NCBI GenBank assembly: GCA_049999725.1
Contig: JBNGIS010004855.1
Span: 1 to 32,178 of the forward strand
Direction of reading: 5' to 3'
DNA: 32,178 nt
Origin: Haplomitrium mnioides
Taxonomy: Eukaryota; Marchantiophyta; Haplomitriopsida; Calobryales
A program made the position numbers and the translations under genes. Positions within the stretch are counted from its first letter, which is position 1. The number at the start of each line of letters is the position of its first letter. Shown one piece after another: positions 18,943 through 28,750 of the stretch. Under the pieces are notes generated by a model. That model worked only from the letters and a program-made list of their open reading frames with translations, made no database searches and was not told where the DNA came from.

Positions 18943-21303
18943 AGATCAAGGGGGCCGAAAAGGTGATCAGGCGAAGTTCCAGCCAATGGAAGATCAAGAT
19001 AGCGAAAAGACGATGAAGCGACGATCTGGCCAGAGGAAGAAGCAATGGACCAGGAGTCGAAAGGGTGACCTCTCGCAGTTCCGGCATTGGCGAGGACGAA
19101 AGTTGGACAGAGCGCGCTGAAAGTTCGAAAGGGATCCACGAGGAGTCTGTCATAGTTCTTATATCAAGCAAAGGAAAGAATAAGCGAAGGAAGCCTCAAT
19201 TCTTATGACGAGCGAGTTCCGAAGCGGCGACCAAAGGTACCGTTCTTACTCAACGAGTGAATTGTTTGACGGATGACGTGGCGTTTAGCGGTGGTCCGAG
19301 GGTTCTTACGGGTCAGCGATGGGTCAACTACAGAATTTGGTCAATGTGACAATTTGCCTACCCCCTTGCGAGGCGGCGTTGGACGGCGCGGTAATGGATG
19401 ACGTGGCGGAATTCCGAGAAGCGATGGCGGGGTTCCGAAGGGCGACTATGGGGTTCCGCGAATCGACGGCGAGGTTCCGAGGGATTTTTTAGACACGTGG
19501 CGGCTTGCGAGGGTCCGCGAGCGCTTGCGGAAGCGTGGCTGCTTGCGAGGGTGCGCGGGTGATCGCGGGATCCTGGGAGCGAGGAAATCCAGGATGATCG
19601 AGAGGTAACCGCGAGATGCATCGTGCGATCCTTCTGCTGCCAGCCCAATCTTCTCCAAATGGATTCCTTCGAATCGCTCTACGGGAAGAACCTCTCCGAC
19701 CCAACTACAGATCCGCGCTCAACAAGATACTTCGAAGGACTCTAATTGAGATTGCTACGAGATTGCTGATGCGTCCAACTGCAAGGCGATCCTGGTCGAA
19801 AATCTTCAAGGGAGGGCACTACGAATCGAAGGTAGGGTTCAGCCAAGACTTCTCCAAAAATCTTCCTCCCTCGATCCTGAATGCTTCAATTGAAACCGTT
19901 AGACGCGAGCTGACCGACAGGTGTCAGCTTCTCAAGAAACCGAGGCCAACGAGAAAAATGGCCAAGTCCAGCGAGGAGGAAAGATGTGTTCTTGATCAAG
20001 AAATCGTTAAGAGTGACGCGCGCTGCAAAATGGTATAGATAGGATCGCTGCCAGATGGAAGAGGTTGGTGCAAATGCAAGCTTGCAAGTTGTAAGAGCGA
20101 GAGCAGAAAGGAAGACACACGAGAGAGGGAGGAGAGATTTCTTGAAGCTTCACTTGAGGCAGGTGAACTCAAGCAGAAGGCTAGCAGGAGTGGAAGTGGA
20201 CTGGAGGGGCGCTGGGAATCATTGGGCGGGAAGCTCTAGAGGCTCAAGCAATCCAGGTGTACTAATCTCTACGGGTAGACCAGCATCAGAGGTGGATTGA
20301 TACTTGAAAGCTGAAGGGAATCTGGGTCATCTGGAAATTGGAGGGGCTGCCAAAGTGGGATCTTTGGGGTCGTCTCAGTGTAGTTTGTCCAGGAGCAACA
20401 ATCCCAAGAACGTCAAGGAGTGTTTCTAGTTTATTCTCTCAAGGGAAGCCAAAGAGGAGTAGATGCATTCGTGCCTGCACACGGTGTAAGAAGATCCATC
20501 GAAGCTTTGGGGTGGAGTGGGTGGCCAACAGTCGAGAGGACTGTCTTCTAGGGGTGGAAGTTGAACAAGACCTCTTCCGATCCTGAGGAAGTGAAACCAT
20601 GGCTTCTCGCGAGGGAAGTTGAAAAGACTATTTGGAGAAGGGTGCGTGGGTAGGAGTGGGAAGTGTGACTGAAATCGTGGGACTCATGAGAAGGTCGGAA
20701 TTGTTGGAATAAAGATCAGAAGTGCAAGGGAGGCAGTAAAGATAGGATCTTGGGAGAATTAGAAGAGCGACAACAGAAACAGAGAAAGAGAGTGTTGAGA
20801 GGTCACGATTGTGTTGCAGAGGCCAACCCAAGTTAGAGGAACGTTGGCGGAGTGTGTGGTGTTGTGTGTGCAGGGTCTAGTTAGTTTTTTTCTTATGTTT
20901 GCATTTTTCGAAGAGACACTTCGGATCCGAAGTAAGTAGGATCTCATCTTAGTGGGGGTCTAAGAATAAGCCTTATAAAGGAAGACAACACCGTGGGAAG
21001 GTCCCCTCTAGGATTTGGATACCAGAACTTGATCCACTATTATAAAACTTTGAGTTTGGATCTTATTTCGGATCCCTGAAATACACTTCGAAAATTGATC
21101 AGAGCAGCTTGTGAGGTATAGATGAATGTGTGAACAATGAATTGAACAAGGAAAAGAGTCTGTAAAGTGAGAAAGAACATTCTTAAGACCTGAAAGTGAT
21201 AACTTGCAGCAGGGCCATCTCATAAAAGAACTTGAACCCTTGAAAAGTGAGCCTTTTCCTGCCAAAGAGCGGTCTTCGGAGGTTAACTACCGAAGGAGGG
21301 ACA
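18943..21303 (+). repeat. E1 3' LTR, second part (rest of U3, R, U5)
   Basis: AGATCAAG at 18943 continues the GGTCTGGC at 5205-5212. The uninterrupted homologue in the E2 5' LTR (minus strand across 17911-17930) reads GGTCTGACCAGATGAAG. Downstream, the plus strand follows E2/E3 LTRs in reverse orientation: TATA-like CTTATATCAAG at 19158-19168, TGACGTGG boxes at 19271-19282 and 19396-19407, the GAGAAGCC landmark at about 20608, and GGCCATCTCATAAAAGAACTTG near 21210. It ends with GGGACA at 21303. The stretch 19600-20050 is open in one frame with no recognisable product. Confidence 0.75.
19158..19168 (+). promoter_or_regulatory. E1 LTR TATA-like box
   Basis: CTTATATCAAG on the plus strand, about 30 bases after a GAAAGTTCGA box (19119-19128), with the E2/E3 equivalent at the matching LTR position. 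Confidence 0.45.
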
Positions 21304-21980
21304 CCAGATACACCATCAAAATGTTGTTTCCAAATGCCAATTCTACCCACAAGTCTTACATCCAATTCTCCCCTTCTCTCAATTCCTCCCCTCAATCTCA
21401 TGCGATCAAATTGTCGGAAGAAATCCGCTCTTAAACTTTTGATGTCGGTGCTTCGAAATCCCCGCAATTCGATCTGATCCTTGGCTTGCACCTAATCAAT
21501 ATCTCCCTCGCAATTCGATCCCTTCCTCACATTCAATCCATCCTCCGCCTGCTCACGGTCATCCTCTCCCTCGCCATACAGCTGATTGCTCGTCGAACGT
21601 CAACTTGAGAGATTATCCCATAAGTTCTTCTCTAGAAGGCACAAGCAATATATAAACCCCTCACTCTTAACTTATTTCAAGAGGCAGCCCCCTAGAGGAG
21701 TGTAAAGCCACTGCATATCCCCTCTCTGACCTTGGATGGACCTAGTTCAGGGCTAAACCCCCCCCAAGGGTAGACTGTCCTCCGAGTTAGATTGTCTGTT
21801 AGATACAGGGTTAGTGGGCTTGGCTTGGCCCTCGATAATTAGAGTAGTTTTATTTCTTTTTATCTCTATCCTTTTATTTTTACTTACTCCTCAGCATGTC
21901 TTGAGCCTTGTTTGTGTCTATTGGAAGCACTTTTTTGAAAATTTTGCATGAAGTACCTTAACGCCCGATTGACACTCTCC
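21304..21980. other. Flanking DNA between E1 and an LTR-like fragment; no gene seen
   Basis: No long frame with recognisable content. A TATATAAA at 21649-21656 followed by CCCC could be a promoter element. A block at about 21693-21740 (TGTAAAGCCACTGCATATCC onwards) recurs at 32138-32178. 21840-21900 is T-rich. This may be the target site region of E1 or part of further repeats. Confidence 0.4.
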
Positions 21981-22228
21981 TGGAGTGCCACGTACTCCGA
22001 AGCTACGCCGTCCGACGTTGTTTTCCAATGGGAAGGCAGACCGACCCGCTGACCTAGTTCCATGGTTGACTCCTCTATGACCTGAAGGATCCAACGGGCT
22101 CTTCTAGAGTGCCACGTAATCCGAAGCTGTGCCGTCCGACGCTCTTTTCTAAGGGGAAGACGGAACGACGCCCTGACTTGGTTCCGTGGAATCCAACGGA
22201 CTCCGCCACGTTGCCATGTGTCCAATGA
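21981..22228. repeat. 124-bp tandem repeat, two units, orphan LTR-like fragment
   Basis: Units start at 21981 (TGGAGTGCCACGTACTCCGA) and 22105 (TAGAGTGCCACGTAATCCGA). Each then has a GCCGTCCGACG core and a RAAGGCAGACCGACC-like part ending at a GGTTCCRTGG or AGTTCCATGG. The same core occurs in E2 LTRs (7125-7170) and in the E3 U3 (25978-26320). It is a remnant of a related LTR in minus orientation, cut off at 22252 by the next LTR. Confidence 0.6.
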
Positions 22229-22609
22229 ATCTCTTTGAGCTCTCCGAGGTTGTGTCGCTCCCCTGTTTGAGGCCTTAACCTTTTCAAACCCTGTTTTGAG
22301 TGCAGGGAAGGACATGTTTACGGGCTTTCAGGTTCTTTTCTGAGATGGCCCCTTGCCAATTACCACTTTCAGACCTTAAGGACTCTTCTTCTCCTTATAG
22401 GCTTATATGCATTTCCCACTCTTCTTCTTGTTATACTCAAGTCAGTTACTCAACCATTCTCAAGTCCACATCCATAACACCCAACTGTGATTTGTGTGAT
22501 TCTTCTGCTTTATTCATAGAACCCAATGACTTAGGCCTTGCCATCTTATTTGTGCTTGCGCAGAATGGTGTTGTTGACATGCACAATTGAACACTACCAG
22601 AGGTCTGGA

Positions 22610-22625
22610 CCCCCCCCCCCCCCCC
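22610..22625. repeat. Poly-C run (16)
   Basis: Sixteen consecutive C bases in the LTR fragment. The other E3-type copies have no such run here (TGGACTCTCC, TGGACTTTCC), so it expanded locally or is a sequencing-length uncertainty. Confidence 0.85.
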
Positions 22626-23245
22626 TCTCAAGGTGGTCATAGCACTGGTCCAAATATTCCTAACAATCCTAGAATGTACTAAGTTCTAATCTATGCAACA
22701 GAATTAGAACAGAGAGCATTTACCTCGAGGATATCACACTTGTGTCAAAGGATTGGACTCCCTCTTCAAGGCTGTTCCTAGAGTGTGCTCAACTATCTTG
22801 ATGTCTTCTAAGCTAATACAACTCTACAACACAATGCAGAAAGGAAATCTAACCTACACATATATGAACAACAAATTATACACTATGTGCAAGAGAAAAC
22901 AGAGTCCTTGAAGGCCCTCTGGATTTCTACCAATTGATACTTCCCTTATGAGTCCCGTTGCCTTACAACTTGCAGCCCAACAACCCACACACCTTCCTCT
23001 CAAGATAGTTTTTTAACTTTCCTTGTGAGAAGCCCTGCTTTTACTTCTTCAGGCTAGGAAGAGAGTTTCTTTGACTTCGACCTCTAGAAGATAGCTTTAC
23101 CAACTGTAGGAAGCCTACTCCACCCCCAAGCCTCAACGGGTCATCCCGCGCAATGCGTAGGCACTAGCACATCCCTCCTTTGAGGTCCACTTGAAACACA
23201 CCAGGGTGTCCTCTGAACACTCTAGGCTGATGTTCACATACAAGG

Positions 23246-23850
23246 AATGGCAGAGACAACCCCAAGCTCCTCACTTGGCAGCCTCTCCCAAAGTTATAAC
23301 CAGCCGAAATCCCTTTGAACTATTGTATCAGTAACCCTCCGCTCTGGTCCACCGGCAAGGATGAGTTACGTGGATTGTCCAAGCATCCAGAGCTCCTCAC
23401 TCTGCGATCCTCAACGCCTCTCGAGTCCACATCCAAATCCCCTTGGCCCCTTGGAGCTAGTAACCCTGCTTCACGTAGTTCCTCACAGAATTCCCACTCC
23501 AGCCACCCCTCGTTGCGATTTCCTTGTCCTCAGATCATGATGCTCCTACACTGAGAATGCAAAGATGACCCCTAGTCCTCCCATAGTGGCCTCTCTCAAA
23601 GTCTTAGCCGACCAGAATGCAATCGAGACCCCGCATTAGTAACCCTTCGCTCTGGTCCACCGGCAAGGATGAGTTCCCTAGATCGCTCGATCATCTAGAG
23701 CTCCTCACTCTACAATCCTCGGCACCCCTCCAGTCCATGTCCGAATCTCCCTACCCTCCTGGAGCGAGTACCCCTGCTTCACGTGGTCTTGTTAGTGAAT
23801 TCTCAATCCAGCCCACCCTCGTTGCGATTCCCCTTCGCATGTAGTCGCCT
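23246..23850. repeat. 310-bp tandem repeat in the LTR fragment
   Basis: Units start at 23246 and 23556. Shared landmarks are AACCCTYCGCTCTGGTCCAC, GGCAAGGATGAGTT, CATCYAGAGCTCCTCACTCT and a TACCCCTGCTTCACG-like end. The same duplication is in every E3-type LTR here. Confidence 0.75.
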
Positions 23851-25977
23851 CGCACCTTGAGATTGCATGTGCATCAACCTGAACAAAATCGAATGGCATC
23901 GATGTATACCCCCATCGCGCGTTGCTCCCCCGACGCCCAATCCGATGAATAGTCGTTATGGCCGTTGAGCGCAAAGTGAGAGCATACTGTCGCTCCCTTG
24001 TTTCAAGCCTTAACCTTTTGAGATCCTGCTTTGAGCGAATGGGAGGACAGTTTATAGCCTTTCAGGTTCTTTTTTGAGATGGCCTCTTGTTAGTTACCAC
24101 TTTCAGACCTTAAGGACTCTTCCTCTCCTTACAAGCCTTATGTGAACCTCTCACTCTTCTTCTTCTTATACTCAAGTCAGTCATTCAACCATCCCCAGGT
24201 TTATATCCATCACCTTCTTGCTGGTTTGTGTGCAATTCCTGCACTTTATTCCAAGAGCCCAATAACTCAAACCCTACCACCTTTTTTGTGCCTGGGGCAG
24301 AATGAGTGCTGGTGACTTGCACCATTGAACAATAAAAAAGGCTGGACTCTCCCTCTTAGGGTTGTCACAGAGTTAGAACAAATTATCCTAACTATCCTAA
24401 TGCACTAAGTCCTAATCTATGCAACAGAATCAGACCAGAGAGCATTTACCCTCTGGATGCCAGACTTGTGTCAAGGGATTAGACTCCCCCTTCAAGGCTG
24501 TTCCTAGGGTTTGCTTAGCTGATCTGTGTCTCCTAATCTAATACAACTCTACAACACAATGCAGAAAGGAAATCTAACTACACAGATATGAACAAACAAT
24601 TTATACACTATGTGTTAGAGAATACAGAGTCCTTGAAGGCCCTATGAATTTCTACCAAATAATACTTCCCTTATGAGTCCCGCTGCCTTACAACGTGCAG
24701 CCCAGCAACCCACACACCCTCCTCTCCAGATAGTTTTTTAACTTCCCTCGCGAGAAGCCTTGCTTTTACTTCCTCAGGCTAGGAAGAGAGTTTCTTTGAC
24801 TTCCACCTCTGGAAGACAGCTTTACCAGCTGCAAGTAGCCCACTCCACCCTCGAGCCTCAACGGGTCATCCCACGTAGTGTGCAGGCACTAGCACAGCCC
24901 CCCCCCTTTTGACGTCCACTTGAAGAAACACACCAGAGGTCCTCTGAACACTCTGGGTTGATGTTTACACACAAGGAATGGTAGAGACAACCCCAAGCTC
25001 CTCACTTGGCGGCCTCTCCCGAAGTCACAACCAGCCGGAATCCCTTTGAACTATCATATCAGTAACCCTCAACTCTAGTCCACTGGCAAGGATGAGTTCT
25101 CTGGATCGCTCGAGCATCCAGAGCTCCTCACTCTTCAATCCTCAACGCCCTTCCAATCCACATTTGAATCCCTCTGGCCCCTTGGAGCTAGTACCCCTGC
25201 TTCACGTTGTTTCCCACTAAATTCCCACTCCAACCGCTCCTCATTGCGATTTCCTTGTCCTCAGATCGTGATGCTCCTTTACAGAGAATGCAGAGATGAC
25301 CCCAAGTCCTCCCATGGTGGCCTCTCTCGAAGTCTTAGCTGGCTAGAATTCAATCAAGACCCCGTATCAGTAACCCTCCGCTCTGGTCCACCGGCAAGGA
25401 TGAGTTCCTTGGATCGCTCGAGCATCTAGAGCTCCTCACTTTGCAATCCTCGGCGCCCTTCCAGTTCACGTATGAATCCCTTTGGCTCCTTGGAGCGAGT
25501 ACCCTTGTTTCATTTGGTCTTGTGAGTGAATTCTTGATCCTGCCCCCTCATTGCGATTCTCCTTTGCATGCAGTTGCCTCGCGCTATGAGATTTCATGTG
25601 CATCAACCCGAAAGAATTCGAAGGTCGTCGATGTATACTCCCCTTGCGTGCTGCCCCCACGAGCCCAATCCGCAAAACAGTAGTTAATCCCGTTAGCTTA
25701 GAATAGGGGATGACGATGCGTGGCTTCACTGTTCGGTAATCTCGTTACCACGGAATGGGAGAAGGCGTCGCGTGTCCTGCAGTTGGTCGAGCAAAAGACA
25801 AAGTCAACGATAACTTCAACGGGGAGATCCGAGGAATCTTGTAGGAAGATATTCCGCAGATTCTCGTAGAACCAAGTCCAAAGAGGCTCTTCGGAACCGA
25901 GTTCCGAAGTGCCAAACGGAACCCACTCCACAAAATCTCCACAGATTCCCCTGTAGATCCATCTTTCTTCTCCTCAC

Positions 25978-26421
25978 GCCACGTCGTCCGCTGCACCGAT
26001 GTCTGATGCCACCCGACAAAGGGGTAGGTTGACCGTCGCGCTGATCGCTCCTTCCGTAGTTGATCTGCACGTTGCTCGAGGTCTGGTGAACTCTCCTCCT
26101 TGAGCCGCATGTCCCGTGAGTTGCTTCGGGGTCCTTGGAGTCGCCACGTCCTCTAAAGGGCGCTGTCTGACACCGCCCTACAAAGAGGTAGGCAGACTGT
26201 CGCGTTGACCTCCTTTCGAGATTGACCCACGGAACCCTCTGCGTGCTTTCCAAGGCGCCACGTCATTCGAAGGTCGTCGTCCGACGCCGCCCCGCAAAGG
26301 AGTAGGCGGACCGTCGCATGGACCCTCCTTCCGAAGTTGACCTTCGAAAACACAACCAGGATCATTAGCGCGCCATGTTTCCGAAGCCTCCCGCGGACTC
26401 CCTGCGCTCGCCACGTCATCC
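25978..26421. repeat. Four imperfect repeat blocks with GCCACGTC cores in the E3 U3
   Basis: Blocks begin at 25978, 26143, 26257 and 26410. The first three continue with a GCCGCCCCGCAAAGG-like part, a GTAGGCGGACCGTCGC-like part and a TGACC segment; the fourth keeps the GCCACGTCATCC core. Spacing is irregular (165, 114, 153). Sense orientation gives GGATGACGTGGC, a bZIP-type G/C-box hybrid. Confidence 0.6.
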
Positions 26422-26545
26422 GAAGAATCGATGTGGACATCCCCGCTCGCTAAATAAAAACTGTGCCTATGTCGCCGTTTTGTTGTACCTTCGGAGTAAG
26501 AACTACGCTCGCGCCCGAGGCTTTCTTCGTTAACACTTCCAAAAG

Positions 26546-26556
26546 CTTGCTATAAA
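26546..26556 (-). promoter_or_regulatory. E3 LTR TATA-like box
   Basis: The minus strand reads TTTATAGCAAG within AGTTTTTATAGCAAGC, at the place where E1 and E2 have CTTATATCAAG. The GCCACGTC blocks lie downstream of it in element orientation. Confidence 0.45.
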
Positions 26557-27896
26557 AACTACTAGGCCCTTTAGGATCATTCGCCCCTTTCGAACTTTCG
26601 GATGTCGGCCACATCCCGTCGAACTTTCACCCTTCTGGTTGTCGAAGCAGCAAAGAGTCACCCTTTCAGCACAGCTAGCTCCTCCGTCGGTTGCACCAGC
26701 ATTACCTTGATTTTCCGGCCGCCCTCATCTCGCTCGTCGATTTGTGGATAGATCGTCCTTTCGCCGTACCCCTCATTTCCCCCCACCGGATAGGGGCCAT
26801 ATCGCCATTCTGGCTCAGCCTTCCTCCCTATGGAGGGTTTGCGATGGATCATCATTTCAACATTGATGCGCATCATTTGAACCGGATCGCCAACAAGTCA
26901 CCTTTTCGTCTTCACTCGCTCTTATTCGGCCCGCTGGTGATCTGTCCCCCTTTCAGCTCTCCTTTGTGTTTCCTCTTGATGGATCTGCGTTAGGTCGCCC
27001 CATGGCTTCCGCTCTCCTCCTCCACTCAGATCTTTGATATATTGCCCTTCCGGCACTCTCCCGTTTCCCTTCGGCCAGATCCTTGATAAGTCGTTATTTT
27101 GAGCCCTCCTCCTTGCTCCGTTGTTGGTTTCTTGGCTGATCCCTCTTAACCGGGTTCCCCATGTCGTAAGAGGGATTGAAACCCTGTTAAGTGGGCTCCC
27201 CACTTAGGGAGGCGCCTGTCTGCAGATTCGCGGGCCTGCTGGTACCGCCACATCGTCTGTGGAATCCCACGAACGTCTCTGGAGACGCCACGTTTCCGTG
27301 GAATCTCGCGGGACCTTTCGGGGATCCCACTCTTCAGCCAAGATTCGAAGACTCGAATGGAGCGTTCGATCGACCCTTACAAGGCTCGCTCCTGCTTGCA
27401 AGTTCGAGGCGTCCCTCTTCCTTGGCCTGGCTTGCCCTCGTGATGATCTCACCTCCTCCTTTCAGCTCCCGATCCTTGCTTCCCGATTTGTGGCCACTGT
27501 AGGACCCCCGCGACATGTCTTTCTTCGAAGTGCCTTCGGACTTCCTTGTTGTTGATCCGTTCTTCTTCCTCCTGCGATCGCTTCGCCATAGGTGGCTGCT
27601 ATGTTTCTTCTCTCCAAGCTCCAATCTCCGCATCCTTTTTAGGCCCACAGATTCTCGCTGGCCTGCTTCGAATTTGAAAATGGGGCCTCTCCCTTGGCTG
27701 GTGATCACTGCTCTCTCCTCATCTCTTTCGCCATGATCGTGTTTCCCTCCTAGGAATCATGCACCTTGCTCTTATCAGCTGTTTGAGAGTAATCAATTGT
27801 TCTTGAGAGGCCTTCACACTCGCAAAGGGGACATATTGCCAATGGTTCTTCTGATTTTGTGCATTCAGCTTTAGTGCTCCAAACCACTAGCTGACA

Positions 27897-27911
27897 TAAC
27901 TCCCCCTTCAA
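27897..27911 (-). promoter_or_regulatory. E3 polypurine tract
   Basis: TTGAAGGGGGAGTTA on the minus strand is followed immediately by TGTCAGCT. It is nearly identical to the E1 and E2 tracts. Confidence 0.82.
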
Positions 27912-28042
27912 GTGTGAAGCATCCCCGCGAACACACTTCGTCTCCCTCAAATTTCTAGTGCCTTTGTTGCTAGTCGCTGACTCCACTCTGTATCTCCTGC
28001 AAAACAACCCCACGAAACACCCCCCTCAAGAAAACACACTCA

Positions 28043-28060
28043 AACACACACACACACACA
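28043..28060. repeat. (CA)9 microsatellite
   Basis: Alternating CA on the plus strand, within the GT-rich tract that E1 also has before its PPT. Confidence 0.8.
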
Positions 28061-28302
28061 ACTTACCTGCGGTTGCTGGACGCCTTTGGTGAGGTCACAG
28101 TTGGGCCCTTGTTTTTCTCTTGATACTCATACCTCTTCAATTTGTCGAAGTGCCCCCTGATGTCCCCACCCTTGGCTCCATCTGCCGCTGATTTCCACTC
28201 GTGCTCTGGTCTATCGTAGGCTGATAATTCACGTTGGTGGACAAACACCATACTCTCCTCCAACAGATCCTCTTGTGTTGCTTCACTCACCACTTGTACC
28301 CA

Positions 28303-28750
28303 TTAGTGGTACTCCAAGTCCTCTTCTTCCTCGGACCACACACTGTCGTACTCTGCCTCAGGCTGCGTTTCCCCCAAGTTAGGAACTAGACCATAATGCA
28401 CTGTTGTTTTGTCGGGGCCGAACACCAATGTGGAGTTCCCCCAGTTGTGCATTACTCTGGCCCCATACAGCCATGGCATTCTTATCAACACTGGGTAAGG
28501 AGAAGTTCTGGCAGGTCGCATTACCAGATAATTCAATTTGAACTCTTTTCCCCCTATGAAGGTTGGGATTTGAAGAACAGAGCCCAATGGCTTTACACGT
28601 GACCCATCTGCCAGCCTTATGATCCTAGTTGTAGGCTAGAATTCCGTGAATCCCAGCTTGAGCGTTGTCTCCTCTACCATAATGTTGACTCCTGCCCCTC
28701 CATCTACGGGCACTAAAGACAGTGTGCACCCCCGCGATCTGGATGTCGAT
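28303..28750 (-). pseudogene. E3 aspartic protease, broken
   Basis: Sense reading near 28740-28690 gives TLSLVPVDGGAGVNIM, the retropepsin active site (Asp at 28702-28704). It is in a different frame from the upstream gag-pro part, so a one-base shift lies near 28735. A TAG near 28636 replaces the Gln seen in E1 (EFQP). From 28587 the frame is clean: GSVLQIPTFIGGKEFKLNY, then PVLIRMPWLYGARV, matching E1, to a TAA at 28303-28305 where E1 has Tyr. In a working element it would cleave Gag. Confidence 0.78.

Larger units (their letters stand above)
1..21303 (+). mobile_element. E1: Ty3/gypsy LTR retrotransposon, 5' truncated by the window, split by E2
   Basis: The plus strand reads, in order, gag/protease linker, retropepsin, reverse transcriptase, RNase H and integrase, then a GT-rich untranslated tract, a PPT and a 3' LTR. 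Protease before RT and integrase after RNase H is the Ty3/gypsy (Metaviridae) order. The 3' LTR starts at 4279, is broken at 5212 by the E2 insertion and continues at 18943 to 21303. The two pieces sum to 3295 bp, close to the 3330 and 3436 bp of the E2 LTRs. The coding part carries many in-frame stops and at least two frameshifts, so this copy is dead. Its 5' LTR and gag capsid region lie outside the window. Confidence 0.85.
22253..23987 (-). repeat. E3-type LTR fragment (U5 side), next to E3
   Basis: It starts TGTCGCTCCCCTG on the plus strand (LTR end in element sense) and follows the E3 LTR copies to about 23987, where the complete E3 3' LTR begins with the same TGTCGCTCCC. Its U3 half is missing. 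No PBS lies beyond 22253, so it is a 3' or solo LTR. It contains the 310-bp tandem repeat (units from 23246 and 23556) and a 16-C run at 22610-22625. Confidence 0.72.
23988..27896 (-). repeat. E3 3' LTR (3909 bp)
   Basis: It starts TGTCAGCTAGTGG at 27896 directly after the PPT and ends GGGAGCGACA at 23988. The U3 (about 25700-27896) contains a TATA-like variant (TTTATAGCAAG, 26546-26556), repeated GCCACGTC blocks at 25978, 26143, 26257 and 26410, and CGAACTTTC boxes near 26590-26630. The U5 side (23988-25690) matches the 5' LTR at 30865-32137 and the fragments at 10074 and 22253, including the 310-bp tandem repeat (units from 24977 and 25287). Confidence 0.78.
27750..28293 (-). pseudogene. 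E3 post-protease linker, possible 70-nt intron, ORF into the LTR
   Basis: The first part (28293-28067) starts VSEATQEDLLEES, matching VSEATKDDLMEE right after the E1 protease, and stops at a TAA inside CGCAG/GTAAGT. That donor-like site at 28066 pairs with an acceptor-like TTTTGCAG ending at 27997. Removing these 70 bases would join CGC-AG to G-AGA in frame with the second part, which reads RRYRVES, then VRGDASHLKGELCQ across the PPT and on into the LTR to a stop at 27750. The intervening bases are G/T-rich, including a (CA)9 run on the plus strand, as plant introns often are. Whether it is ever spliced is unknown. Confidence 0.4.

Noticed and set aside
19616-20300. 140- and 81-residue plus-strand frames as possible host genes
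   Set aside because: Both are inside the continued E1 LTR and show no recognisable domain. Only the LTR position supports them.
21649-21656. TATATAAA as promoter of a host gene
   Set aside because: No credible coding sequence follows within the window; AT-rich chance or a remnant promoter is equally likely.
22610-22625. Poly-C as a G-quadruplex regulator
   Set aside because: A single run present in only one of the LTR copies; length error or slippage is simpler.
26691-26993. 100-residue plus-strand frame in the E3 U3
   Set aside because: Antisense to the LTR, with no motif and no conservation in the other LTR families.
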